61,012 nucleotides of DNA from Nodosilinea sp. FACHB-131 (GCF_014695395.1 NZ_JACJOF010000041.1:1-61012); one strand, 5' to 3'. Positions 26,152 through 33,955 are shown, numbered from the stretch's first letter. The notes: a model not told the origin generated them from the letters alone. Numbers and translations are program-made.

Positions 26152-27558
26152 ATGAGTAACTTAGCGACCACACAACCCCTCTGGATTGACACCGCCGAGG
26201 ATGCCGCCGAGGGGATGCACAACCCCAAACTCTATATCGGGGGTGGCCTAGCCGGTGGGCTCGTCCTGGGTAGCCTGTTAAATCCACTCACGGGTCTAGC
26301 CGCCCTAGCCTATGGCCTCTACCTGGCCTGGGATGCTAACGAGCGCAACAGCGACCAAATCGAGGCCGTCAGCGATGGCCTGGTGGCCCACCTACTCGAC
26401 AAAAAGCAGCTGCGCAAATACCAAGCCGATGTCGGAGCCGACCAGGTGCAGGCAGAGCTAACCCAGGCGATCGCGCGGGAGCTGCGCCTCTCAGACGAGG
26501 CTGAAAAGCTGGCTAAGTCGCTGGGCCTGCTGGGCAAGAATGTGCCTGCTGCCCCGCCACAACTGCCCCCATCAGACCCCGAGGCAGCGCCGACCCTACC
26601 TGCCCCCATTGGACCCAGCACCCGCCTAAACGCCCTGCCTGTAACGGCTACCCCAGCCAGTGGCCAGCAGTGGGATGAGGATGAGGTTGCGATCGCCCCC
26701 ACGGCAACCGGCATCCTGCAAGATTGCCTCGCCTACCCAACGATCCTCATCTACGGCCCCCAAGGGAGCGGCAAAAGTACCCTAGCTCATTGGCTGATTC
26801 AGCAACGGCTCGCCGCTGGCCACCACTGTGAGATTCTAGACCCCCATGCCGCCTACGGGGCCTGGAAGGGGTTGCCGCTCTATGGCGCAGGCATGAACTA
26901 TCAAGCCTGCGACGATCGACTAGTTGCGTTTGCTGACCTGGTGAAAAGCCGCTACCAGGTCTTGAGCAGTAAGCCTAATTTCAACCCCAAACCCCATACC
27001 TTGTTGACGGAGGAATTTACCAACTGGGCCCAGCATTGCCCCCACGCTGGCCAGTTTTTTGGCAGCTCGATGAGCGACTTGCGGAAGGTGAATATGTTTG
27101 CCGTCTACGTTGCTCATGGCCGCACCTTAACGTCTTTAGGAGGTAAAGCTGGTGTAGCTGAACAACGCGATCAAACCCTACTGGAGATTGAGCTATCTGC
27201 GATCGTTGGCCCTGGGGGTAAGGCCATGCCGTCGGGTAAGGCAAACGTCTATTACCCTGGCCAGAAAAACGCCCCGATCGCGGTCGAGGTGCCCACCCTA
27301 GAGCTAGAGCAACCGGCTAACAATCAGGGCCTAGAGTCGGCCTACTCGGCTGATAGTTCAGATGATGAGGTCGCCATTATTCGGGAGGTTTTAATCAAGG
27401 CGGCTGAGCCGCTACGGGCATCCCAAATCAGGCAAAAGCACCGGGCATTGAAGGATGGTATTGACACCAAAGCTCTAGAGCAAAAGTTAGAGCTGATGGC
27501 CATGGAAGGGTTCATCGAGCGCCTTCCCGAGACACCGCCCAGATACGCTGTCTTGTGA
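26152..27558 (+). CDS. Membrane-anchored P-loop ATPase (HerA/FtsK/VirB4-like)
   Basis: 468 residues. Residues 25-60 form a membrane hairpin (YIGGGLAGGLVLGSLLNPLT, GLAALAYGLYLAW). A linker with coiled coil and Pro-rich sequence follows. The ATPase domain starts near 190, with Walker A GPQGSGKST at 202-210 and a Walker-B-like HTLLTEEFTNW near 287. The C-terminal 65 residues form a winged helix (PLRASQIRQKHRALKDG). The architecture recalls DNA-pumping ATPases of plasmids, conjugation systems or membrane-enclosed phages. The substrate, DNA or protein, cannot be told from sequence alone. Confidence 0.75.
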   Translation: MSNLATTQPLWIDTAEDAAEGMHNPKLYIGGGLAGGLVLGSLLNPLTGLAALAYGLYLAWDANERNSDQIEAVSDGLVAHLLDKKQLRKYQADVGADQVQAELTQAIARELRLSDEAEKLAKSLGLLGKNVPAAPPQLPPSDPEAAPTLPAPIGPSTRLNALPVTATPASGQQWDEDEVAIAPTATGILQDCLAYPTILIYGPQGSGKSTLAHWLIQQRLAAGHHCEILDPHAAYGAWKGLPLYGAGMNYQACDDRLVAFADLVKSRYQVLSSKPNFNPKPHTLLTEEFTNWAQHCPHAGQFFGSSMSDLRKVNMFAVYVAHGRTLTSLGGKAGVAEQRDQTLLEIELSAIVGPGGKAMPSGKANVYYPGQKNAPIAVEVPTLELEQPANNQGLESAYSADSSDDEVAIIREVLIKAAEPLRASQIRQKHRALKDGIDTKALEQKLELMAMEGFIERLPETPPRYAVL

Positions 27559-27559
27559 T

Positions 27560-27690
27560 GTCTCGCGGCTATCTACGCTGCGAGACAAACCCGCCAAAAC
27601 CTTTGTCTTGTGGTTGTCTCACCGTCTCGTGATTGTCTCGTGGGTTGTCTCGCGAGATAGTCAGGAGACAGCTACAAGACAGCACCACCC
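27560..27690. repeat. Cluster of TGTCTCG/GAGACA repeats
   Basis: Within 130 bp there are at least nine copies or near-copies of TGTCTCG or its inverse (TGTCTCGCGG, GCGAGACA, TTGTCTTGTGG, TTGTCTCACCG, TTGTCTCGTGGG, TTGTCTCGCGAGA, GGAGACAGC). The same core occurs near 18002-18070. It may be an iteron, an origin or an operator; no gene here. Confidence 0.6.
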
Positions 27691-27723
27691 TCTACCGCCG
27701 ACTGATATTTAGGAGTAAGAAAT

Positions 27724-27966
27724 ATGGCTTGGCAATGCCCTTACACTCCACTCGAATTGCACCAGCTCAACCCCCATAACTTTGACTACGGCGATCGCGT
27801 TGTGTTGCCCGACGGCCGCACTGGAATGGTGAGCAAGGTTGGCTATAAATATGGGCACGTCGATGCTGATACCGAGGCTGATTGGAAGGGCTATCTGGCA
27901 GAACTTCGCCCGCTGGTGACGGAGGAAATCGGCCAGACCAGGGTGCAGCAATTGAGTCTGCTGTAG
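27724..27966 (+). CDS. Hypothetical protein (80 aa)
   Basis: ATG preceded by AGGAGTAAG at good spacing. The middle (YGDRVVLPDGRTGMVSKVGY) looks like a small beta-barrel, SH3/KOW-like domain, followed by GHVDADTEADWKGYLAELRP. The protein at 54041-54259 has a comparable pattern (LGQPVATNEGNGVVIGVKY), so the fold type recurs beside the recombinase. No known family. Confidence 0.7.
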   Translation: MAWQCPYTPLELHQLNPHNFDYGDRVVLPDGRTGMVSKVGYKYGHVDADTEADWKGYLAELRPLVTEEIGQTRVQQLSLL

Positions 27967-28064
27967 CGCGAGCGCTTTGCCGCCGTACCGTAATGTCACT
28001 GATAAGTAACGGCCCTAGACGGTTGTATTAATGAGTTGACCACTACTTGGACTTCTCTAGAGTC

Positions 28065-28334
28065 ATGCACGATGGACTTTTCTACTGGTTTAGAAGCCTT
28101 AGCCCTGAACTACAGGGCCATATAACGGAAACCCAAATTTGTACTACGGCTTGGGATGCCGTGCGAGGCCGTCCGTTGATGATCTGCGACAGCCATCACG
28201 CCGCTGCCGCTCTACTGAAAATAGCGCCGCTCCTAAATGGCGCTGCCGTCATGGTTGAGATCAGCGATTTACCGACTGCGCTCGCCGTTGGCCAAGCCAC
28301 CGAAGCAGTCAAGAAAACCAGCGACAAGCAGTAG
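28065..28334 (+). CDS. Hypothetical protein (89 aa)
   Basis: Start at the ATG (MHDGLFYWFRSLSPELQ); the frame extends upstream to a TTG that is less likely. Two small helical blocks with DSHHAAAALLKIAPLLNGAA. Cytosolic and unrecognised. An intrinsic terminator follows 22 bp after the stop, which supports it as a transcribed gene. Confidence 0.55.
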   Translation: MHDGLFYWFRSLSPELQGHITETQICTTAWDAVRGRPLMICDSHHAAAALLKIAPLLNGAAVMVEISDLPTALAVGQATEAVKKTSDKQ

Positions 28335-28356
28335 ACTGCTAAAGAATTTCACCTCT

Positions 28357-28385
28357 GCCCCTGGCCCACCGCCGGGGGCTTTTTG
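28357..28385 (+). terminator. Intrinsic terminator
   Basis: GCCCCTGGC CCACC GCCGGGGGC followed by TTTTT, directly after the gene at 28065-28334. The flanking sequence (GAATTTCACCTCTGCCCCTG) is duplicated at 28667-28690. Confidence 0.75.
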
Positions 28386-28389
28386 CTGT

Positions 28390-28503
28390 CTAGGCCTGCT
28401 GCCTAAAATTCAGCCACAGCAGCACGGCAAGGCCACCTAACCAGAGCATGTCTGCTCCTAGCGTGTTGGTCCCGGCATACATCGCCCAATCAGCAGAGTA
28501 CAT
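28390..28503 (-). CDS. Small single-span membrane peptide (37 aa), copy 1
   Basis: Translation MYSADWAMYAGTNTLGADML continues with a hydrophobic segment (LWLGGLAVLLWLNF) and ends RQQA. A second copy at 28713-28808 encodes DWAMYAGNNTGLGFDLL, then LVEIAALVWLYL and RQRA. Similarity is kept in the protein more than in the DNA, which supports coding. No good ribosome binding site is seen. Function unknown. Confidence 0.4.
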   Translation of the reverse strand: MYSADWAMYAGTNTLGADMLWLGGLAVLLWLNFRQQA

Positions 28504-28539
28504 AGCAACATCCACTCGACCAGGCTATGGTGCCCAAAC

Positions 28540-28622
28540 CAAAACCCCCACGGCCAGCGTTGTCTGTGGGGGTTTATTGCATCTAGATATGGCACGCGCC
28601 CGCTGTCGGCCTATGGTGCCCT
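28540..28622 (-). repeat. Dispersed hairpin repeat R1, copy 3 (inverted)
   Basis: On the plus strand: AAACCCCCACGGCCAGCGTT, GTGGGGGTTTATT, GCATCTAGATATGGCACGCG, CCGCTGTCGGCCTATGGTGC. This is the inverse of the element at 1342-1432 and 2060-2159, and the CATCTAGATATGGCACGCG block is identical in copy 4. Confidence 0.75.
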
Positions 28623-28679
28623 GGGCGGTGAGAGCGGTAGCAGGGGTAAGCTATTTGGCGTAAATGGAATTTCACATCT

Positions 28680-28708
28680 GCCCCTGGCGATCGCGCTAGG
28701 GCTTTTTG
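28680..28708 (+). terminator. Intrinsic terminator-like hairpin (duplicated)
   Basis: GCCCCTGGCGATCGCGCTAGGGC followed by TTTTTG. Same flank (GGAATTTCACATCTGCCCCT) as the terminator at 28357, so about 160 bp have been duplicated here. Confidence 0.55.
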
Positions 28709-28712
28709 TTGC

Positions 28713-28808
28713 CTACGCCCGCTGTCTCAGGTACAGCCACACCAAAGCAGCAATCTCCACCAGCCAAAGCAGGTCAAAGCCTAGACCGGTGTTATTCCCG
28801 GCATACAT
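28713..28808 (-). CDS. Small single-span membrane peptide (31 aa), copy 2
   Basis: Translation starts MYAGNNTGLGFDLLWLV and ends LYLRQRA; the codons before the ATG still read DWA as in copy 1. One membrane segment. It lies 40 bp downstream of the porin stop on the same strand, so it could be transcribed with the porin. Confidence 0.35.
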   Translation of the reverse strand: MYAGNNTGLGFDLLWLVEIAALVWLYLRQRA

Positions 28809-28848
28809 CGCCCAATCAGTGGGCCATTCTCCAGAGCCCCAAGCTGCT

Positions 28849-30342
28849 TTAGAACGTGAAGGTGGCGCGCAGAGCACCCCAGAAACCGGTGTTATCGGTT
28901 TGGGTGCTCAACTTGGCATCGCCGTAGATCAGCGCAGGGGTGATGGTCAAGAACTGATTAAAGGGAATTTCGTAGTAGCCTTCAACAATAAAGGGGTTGT
29001 TAGTAGTCCCAAACAGCTGGGGCAACTGGCCACCGTAGACGCCAAGTTGAGCACCCTCAGCCAGGAAGTCATTAAGGCCAAGGCCAGCAGTCCAGCTAAA
29101 GTCGTTGCCGCCGTTGTAGGTGGTGTAAGCACCATGACCAGCAACGAAGAACCCACCGAAGTCAAGGTTCAACAGACCAGCATAGGTGTCAGTAGCACCA
29201 GGCAGCAGCAGACCACCGAAGTTCTGAGACCCGTCGCTGTGGATATAGGCAATACCAGCATCCAGGAAGCCATCGCTCAGGAAGCTGAGCTGAGCAATGT
29301 AGCTCTGGCTAGCAGCAGCAAAGATACCAACACTAGGGTCGAAAGCACCAGGGCCCTCATCGGTTCTGCCGCCAGCGGTGTAACCTGCATCTAGCACGAT
29401 GTTGTCAGTGAGAGCAAAGCTCAGACCAACACCAGCGCCGTTGGTGCTGCTACCACCAGCGTCATAGAACTGAGGACCACCAGCATCAGCAACGGAGGGA
29501 CCGTCAAAGGGCACGATGGTGCTGGTTACCCAGTCATCGCCTTGGAGACCACGAGCAGAAGCAGTTACGGTAAGACGGCTGCCAACGGGGAACTGGTAGT
29601 AGAAGTCATCAAGAGCGACGTTGTAATCGGTATTGTCAGGGTTGCCGGCGTCACTGCCGCTGGCATTAGCAAGACCACCTAGACCATTGATGGCATTGCC
29701 GTTGCCAGATTGCAGGCGAATACGCAAACGGTCGTTGCCGGTAAAGCTGGAGTCAAAATTCAAGCGGGCACGGGCAGAAACGCTGGTGCTCGCCTCACCG
29801 GTGACGGTATCGATCGGAGTTACCAGGTGCATGTCAGCCTGACCAACCAGTTTAGTGGTGGTCGAGAATTGCTGAGCGCGGAGGGTAGCGGTTTCAGCTT
29901 CCAGGGCGTCGATGCGGCCGCGCAGGATAGCCAGATCATCTGGGAAGAACTCTTCTTGCAGGCGACGGATGATGGACAAGTCGTCAGCTTCGATGCTCAC
30001 CTGGGTCATCAGGGCGGTGATCACGTCCAAGCAGGAGTTGAGAGCAGCAGTGAACTCAAAGCGGGTCATGCTGCGCTGACCACGAAAGGTGCGGTCGGGG
30101 TAACCCTGAAGACAACCGTAGCCGTCAACCAAGCTTTGCAGCGCCTGGAAGGCCCAGTCGGAGGGCAGCACGTCGGTGAGTTCTGAAACGCTGGTGATTT
30201 GAGCTAGTTGAACAGAGTCTTGGTCGAAGTCGCCGACCACGAGGATAGCGGCTTCAGCTGCGATCGCAGGGCCAAAGGCGGCCACAGCTGTACCTAGGGC
30301 AGCGGGCACAGCCAGCAAAGATTGCCAAAATAACTGAGTCAT
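28849..30342 (-). CDS. SLH-domain carbohydrate/iron-uptake porin (OprB family)
   Basis: 497 residues. A signal peptide (LLAVPAALGTAVAAFGPAIA) is followed by an SLH domain (SDWAFQALQSLVDGYGCLQG, RSMTRFEFTAALNSCLD) that binds peptidoglycan-linked polymer, then a coiled coil (RLQEEFFPDDLAILRGRIDA) and a beta-barrel of OprB type ending in Phe (GALRATFTF). This is the typical major outer-membrane porin of cyanobacteria; relatives are linked to inorganic ion and iron uptake. AGGACTTACGCAAAA just upstream looks like the end of an old insertion sequence. Confidence 0.93.
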   Translation of the reverse strand: MTQLFWQSLLAVPAALGTAVAAFGPAIAAEAAILVVGDFDQDSVQLAQITSVSELTDVLPSDWAFQALQSLVDGYGCLQGYPDRTFRGQRSMTRFEFTAALNSCLDVITALMTQVSIEADDLSIIRRLQEEFFPDDLAILRGRIDALEAETATLRAQQFSTTTKLVGQADMHLVTPIDTVTGEASTSVSARARLNFDSSFTGNDRLRIRLQSGNGNAINGLGGLANASGSDAGNPDNTDYNVALDDFYYQFPVGSRLTVTASARGLQGDDWVTSTIVPFDGPSVADAGGPQFYDAGGSSTNGAGVGLSFALTDNIVLDAGYTAGGRTDEGPGAFDPSVGIFAAASQSYIAQLSFLSDGFLDAGIAYIHSDGSQNFGGLLLPGATDTYAGLLNLDFGGFFVAGHGAYTTYNGGNDFSWTAGLGLNDFLAEGAQLGVYGGQLPQLFGTTNNPFIVEGYYEIPFNQFLTITPALIYGDAKLSTQTDNTGFWGALRATFTF

Positions 30343-30390
30343 TTACAGGACTTACGCAAAACAGTTGGTGGGGCGGTAGCAGGGGCATAG

Positions 30391-30681
30391 GTGCGATCGG
30401 CCAGATGGCTTAGTCGGCAGAGCGTTAGCACTCATGGTAAATCCGCCGTTCGGTCGTGGCTCCTCAATAACTATGAACGTTATCCCGTAGATGGAGAAAT
30501 CAACCTGACGCAGCATCAAAAAGGGTGGCAAATGGTAATCAACGAATTTCGCATTTTGCTAGACGCCTACATCCACGCCTCGAATGACGGGGACGTGAGT
30601 ACTGCTGAATCGTTGATGAAAGAACTAGATGGCCTAGTCGTGTCATCCCGATATGACCACATGAAGACAGAGAAAAGCTAA
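30391..30681 (+). CDS. Small conserved protein (96 aa), intact copy of a duplicated family
   Basis: The frame from GTG at 30391 reads KSAVRSWLLNNYERYP, GEINLT, then MVINEFRILLDAY and LMKELDGLVVSSRYD. Both halves are conserved in the inverted copy at 1715-1979, where stops separate them. The true start may be the internal ATG at 30532, giving only the 49-residue C-terminal part. Cytosolic, helical, unknown role. The R1 repeat follows 40 bp later, as it does after the other copy. Confidence 0.55.
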   Translation: MRSARWLSRQSVSTHGKSAVRSWLLNNYERYPVDGEINLTQHQKGWQMVINEFRILLDAYIHASNDGDVSTAESLMKELDGLVVSSRYDHMKTEKS

Positions 30682-30720
30682 GGGATGGACGGTGGGGTAT
30701 TACCCACAAAAATGCCAAAA

Positions 30721-30806
30721 CAAAACCCCCAGGGCCAGCGGTGCCGGTGGGGGTTTGTCGCATCTAGATATGGCACGCGTCCGCTGTTGGGGTTTATGGT
30801 GCCCCT
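30721..30806 (-). repeat. Dispersed hairpin repeat R1, copy 4 (inverted)
   Basis: On the plus strand: AAAACCCCCAGGGCCAGCGG, GCCGGTGGGGGTTTGTCG, CATCTAGATATGGCACGCG, CCGCTGTTGGGGTTTATGGT. It sits just after the intact duplicated small gene and can act as its terminator. Confidence 0.75.
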
Positions 30807-30851
30807 AACGGTGGAGACTTTATAGGGGCAGGGTGCGATCGCCAACGTGGC

Positions 30852-31103
30852 TTAGTTGGGGGCGCTGACGCGCTTGCAGGCATACTCTGCTCCGTTGGCA
30901 TCTATAGCCTTACAGTGGACGTTGCCCCACTTAACCACTGTCAGCACATCGCCTTGGGGAGCCTCAAGGGGAATAGTGCCCCGCCCTAGACGTTCGACCA
31001 GTTCCGAGGCAGATAGATCCATGCTCGCGGCCAGGGTCTTAAAACCATCCCACCCAGTAGCGGTGGCCAGCAGCTGACGACGCTTCTTTGCAGCCCCATA
31101 CAT
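30852..31103 (-). CDS. Hypothetical protein (83 aa)
   Basis: Start at ATG 31103 (MYGAAKKRRQLLATATG). The N-terminal half has a helical, HTH-like segment (GFKTLAASMDLSASELVERL). The C-terminus (VKWGNVHCKAIDANGAEYAC) is a small beta domain with two Cys. Not recognised. Confidence 0.45.
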   Translation of the reverse strand: MYGAAKKRRQLLATATGWDGFKTLAASMDLSASELVERLGRGTIPLEAPQGDVLTVVKWGNVHCKAIDANGAEYACKRVSAPN

Positions 31104-31259
31104 CGGCGCACGGGGCTGCAAGTTCGATTTTTGGCGGATTTCTGCACCTCCGGTCAGCCTAGATGAGGTGGCAGCATAAAGTTAACCGCTACCGTCACCA
31201 CACACACTGCTGAGCGTGGCTTTGGCCGTGGTACCACCGCACCCAGAAAAATTACCGCA

Positions 31260-31649
31260 ATGCAAGACAACACCGCCGACCTGGCCCGCGCACTGAAGCA
31301 GATTGAAGTCGCTACCATGGCGATCGCCGCAGCCAACCCGCCTAACTGGAAGCGCCCGCTCGATGCCTATAAGAATGGCTGGGTAGCTGCGATCGGGGCG
31401 ATCGAGGTAGCTCACGACGACCACGGGCCCACCGTCATCTGGTGGATGGGGCACCATTATACCCGTCGCAGTGGCAGTAACCCCAAGTTTGGGGCTGCGA
31501 TTTGGTTCAGCCGCAGCGCGGGGAAGGGGGAAGATGGCGAAGCTGCGTATCTGAGGTTGATTACCTTTGCTGATGGCCCTGCCCTCACAGCAGAGCCGCT
31601 GCCAGACTACGTGGTGAAGGTGCTCGATCGCAGTAACCAGAAGAGGTAA
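31260..31649 (+). CDS. Hypothetical protein (129 aa)
   Basis: Starts MQDNTADLARALKQIEVAT. A compact alpha/beta domain with WKRPLDAYKNGWVAAIGAIE, HHYTRRSGSNPKFGAAIWFS and FADGPALTAEPLPDYVVKVL. No signal peptide. Similar small proteins of unknown function occur in cyanobacterial plasmids. A decayed gene follows after 22 bp. Confidence 0.6.
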   Translation: MQDNTADLARALKQIEVATMAIAAANPPNWKRPLDAYKNGWVAAIGAIEVAHDDHGPTVIWWMGHHYTRRSGSNPKFGAAIWFSRSAGKGEDGEAAYLRLITFADGPALTAEPLPDYVVKVLDRSNQKR

Positions 31650-31671
31650 CCCCGAGGGTGCGATCGCTCCG

Positions 31672-31941
31672 GTGCCTGTCGAGGACGACCTGCCCACGCT
31701 GAAGGAGCTGCTGGCCGAGGCTAAGGCATTGACCGCCCGCCCTGTGCCCACGGTGGCCGCAGCTGTCGCTGCACCGGTTGCGATCGCACGGGTCGAGGTC
31801 GAGGTGGCCGCTAAGCCGATCGCCGAGATGACCAGCCAGGAGCTGCGTTGGGAATGCCAGAAGCAGGATATCGCCTAGCGGAATGCCCACGGCAAGGGCA
31901 AGCACCTGCGGAAGGAGGAGATGGTTTCGGCCCTGTCCTAG
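31672..31941 (+). pseudogene. SAP-like small protein gene interrupted by a stop
   Basis: A GTG at 31672 opens an Ala/Val-rich frame that ends IAEMTSQELRWECQKQDIA and TAG (31876-31878). In the same frame the next codons read RNAHGKGKHLRKEEMVSALS before TAG at 31939. The joined sequence looks like a SAP/LEM-type helix-extended loop-helix motif (MTSQELR ... LRKEEMVSAL), so one nonsense change seems to have split the gene. Confidence 0.45.
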
Positions 31942-31990
31942 GGGCCGCACTGACAGCCCACGGCGTTAAGAGAGGGCACCAACGTAAAAA

Positions 31991-32022
31991 CCCCTGCCAA
32001 TGTTTCAAGGTCATGGCAGGGG
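31991..32022 (+). terminator. Hairpin terminator-like structure
   Basis: CCCCTGCCA and TGGCAGGGG form a perfect 9-bp stem around a 14-base loop, preceded by AAAAA. Only a short AT stretch follows. Confidence 0.5.
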
Positions 32023-32047
32023 ATTACCCAAAGTGATAGGTAATTAC

Positions 32048-32311
32048 ATGGTACTTGCAACCGTTCAAAATCCAACCCGCCCCACTGCTAACCGTGGCTC
32101 TGGCCGTCGCGCCCGCACCCGCTGGTATCGCGTCGTCACCGCCCACACTGTTGAGGGCCAAACCGTAGTTGACGGCATCAATGTCGAGGTGGTCAGTGGT
32201 GGCCACTACGGCTGGGGAGAGCAGGCCGCGATCGCGGCCCACATCGACCAGCACCACCCCGGGCATGAGGTGGTAGACACCTGGCCTATTGCCCGACCGA
32301 TCGCAGCATAG
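32048..32311 (+). CDS. Hypothetical protein (87 aa)
   Basis: ATG at 32048 (MVLATVQNPTRPTANRGSG), with TAGGT upstream. A basic segment (GRRARTRWYRVVTAH) is followed by GINVEVVSGGHYGWGEQAAI and a His-rich stretch (HIDQHHPGHEVVDTW). No family known; it may bind nucleic acid. Confidence 0.5.
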   Translation: MVLATVQNPTRPTANRGSGRRARTRWYRVVTAHTVEGQTVVDGINVEVVSGGHYGWGEQAAIAAHIDQHHPGHEVVDTWPIARPIAA

Positions 32312-32379
32312 ACCGCTTAGGGGCTGGCGATTGCTGGCCCCACAAAAGCCGTGGGCGGCAAACTACTCCCGATTAGGAG

Positions 32380-33396
32380 TTAAGCAAGAGGTCGCACCAT
32401 CTGGCGGACCCTCTCAATCCGCTTCAAAGCATTACCCATGTGCCTCCGACCAATTGACGAGTCGGGGAATAGACTTGCTGAAAACGTGTCGATATACCGC
32501 TCCAAGTCATCAACTGTGCAACCTCTACCATTGCCTCCGAGCCATTGATGAAAATCCTTGTGAACACTTTCCTTGATAACAATGAGGTTGTATGGATGAT
32601 CCGCTAGATGCGGGTAATTTTGGCAGTCATAGACATGATGAGCTGCTAGGTTAATAGGATTTGCAGGGCCGCGTTTTTCACCTGTTATCTGACAAGTTTG
32701 TTTGGCAGCTCTTTTAGCCTTTTCCTTTGCCTGTTCAATCAGTATGGGGCGATTTTTACGATCTTCTACTACATCTTGCAATGCTGTAGTAACACGCTGG
32801 GATACCAATTCGCACCAGGCACGTCGATGGTGATTGGTTAGAGTTGTTCCCAAGTTGGCTGATACTCGCGCAATGCCCATGCCGCTCAGACAGATGGCGT
32901 CCCCATCTTTGATAAAGTGCTTCTCAAGCTGCAGCGGCTCAGCCTCAGTAGCTCTAATCTCTCCCTGAAAAGCTTTATTCAAAACATCTTGGCGATTCCC
33001 TAGGCCCAGCAGCTGGCGAGTATAGCGAGGCCGCATGTAGGCATGATCATTAACGAATATGAGTGCGTCCTTACTCTTGACGACCTCAATGAACTTTTTC
33101 TCTACTAAGAGCTGCTTTAATTTTTCGTCTCGACCACTCAGCCACCGACGAAATCGGCGGAACAGTTGTCGCCCCTCATTTTCATTAATGTATTTGCATA
33201 TCTCGTAAGCTCCCTCCGGACTAAACCGTCTTTGCTTAAGAGACTGGTTTGCCCAAGAAAAATGTTCTCCTTCAGTTAATTCCCACTTGTCATCATGAAC
33301 TTGATCAAAAAAATCGCAGATGTCGTAGATTCGCTGTAGCGACACCTCTAGAGCTTGAGAAAGCTCATTATCTCGAATAGTGCATTTCTCAGTCAT
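32380..33396 (-). CDS. HNH-endonuclease-like protein (338 aa)
   Basis: Residues 1-200 are unrecognised and helical (IRDNELSQALEVSLQRIYDI, RFRRWLSGRDEKLKQLL). Residues 230-290 have the HNH pattern: CQITGEKRGPANPINLAAHH, NYPHLADHPYNLIVIKESVH, with His253/His254, Asn270 and His279/His283. The usual two-CxxC zinc knuckle is missing. It starts 8 bp after the J-domain gene at 33404-33955, so the two form an operon. It may be a nuclease of an unknown mobile or defence module. Confidence 0.7.
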   Translation of the reverse strand: MTEKCTIRDNELSQALEVSLQRIYDICDFFDQVHDDKWELTEGEHFSWANQSLKQRRFSPEGAYEICKYINENEGRQLFRRFRRWLSGRDEKLKQLLVEKKFIEVVKSKDALIFVNDHAYMRPRYTRQLLGLGNRQDVLNKAFQGEIRATEAEPLQLEKHFIKDGDAICLSGMGIARVSANLGTTLTNHHRRAWCELVSQRVTTALQDVVEDRKNRPILIEQAKEKAKRAAKQTCQITGEKRGPANPINLAAHHVYDCQNYPHLADHPYNLIVIKESVHKDFHQWLGGNGRGCTVDDLERYIDTFSASLFPDSSIGRRHMGNALKRIERVRQMVRPLA

Positions 33397-33403
33397 GTTC
33401 TTT

Positions 33404-33955
33404 CTAGGAGTATGCCGCCAGTAAACTGTCTCTCATCAGCTTCAAGCGGTTGAACACCTTTCCGTCACCACCCTGGTCAGGGTGGTGCTGGAGGGACAAC
33501 TGCCGAAAAGATCCTTTGATGTCGTCTGCCGTAGCCTTGTTGGGGTCTAGCTGAAATACTTCCCAAGGACGGAAGTTGCGGAATATATCAATCCCGTTGA
33601 TGCAGTCCTCACCAATGGCATCACGTTCAGACTCTGGTAGTTCCACCCATTCCCGATAAATTTGCTGCCAGGCTGCTTTGTTGTTGAGCTTCAGCTTGGC
33701 GTCAGCGACATAGAGCTTGAAGGTCGCATTTTTCTTAAGCTCGTCATAACTCTTACATCCCAAGGCTTGAGTGACACCGGCTTTTAACTCTGGCAGGCTA
33801 AGTTCAGCCTGCTTGAACGCTCCCCCGTTTACAAACTCGGCCAAGCTGAGAAGCACCTGCTCGTCGTAGCCATGCGCTGATGCCAATTCCCGAACCCTGC
33901 CCCTAACTGCATTGAAGTTGGGGCGCTTTATCCTGGTAGATTTTGATTTAGCCAT
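33404..33955 (-). CDS. Protein with C-terminal J domain (183 aa)
   Basis: Residues 1-125 are an unrecognised, basic, helical region. Residues 130-180 form a J domain: WEVFQLDPNKATADDIKGSF, LSLQHHPDQGGDG with the HPD motif at 158-160, and FNRLKLMRDSLLAAYS. J domains stimulate Hsp70 (DnaK). A J domain at the C-terminus instead of the N-terminus, without Gly/Phe or zinc regions, marks a class III J-protein with a specialised client. It is the first gene of the pair with the HNH-like protein. Confidence 0.75.
   Translation of the reverse strand: MAKSKSTRIKRPNFNAVRGRVRELASAHGYDEQVLLSLAEFVNGGAFKQAELSLPELKAGVTQALGCKSYDELKKNATFKLYVADAKLKLNNKAAWQQIYREWVELPESERDAIGEDCINGIDIFRNFRPWEVFQLDPNKATADDIKGSFRQLSLQHHPDQGGDGKVFNRLKLMRDSLLAAYS

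Noticed and set aside
28789..29394. 201-codon plus-strand frame opposite the porin
   Set aside because: Shadow of the porin gene; low-complexity translation caused by the porin codon pattern.
30396..30470. A tRNA-like stretch (AGATGGCTTAGTCGGCAGAG with a CAT loop and TTCGGTC)
   Set aside because: The acceptor and T stems do not close, and the inverted copy at 1.9 kb keeps the protein reading frame, not the stems.
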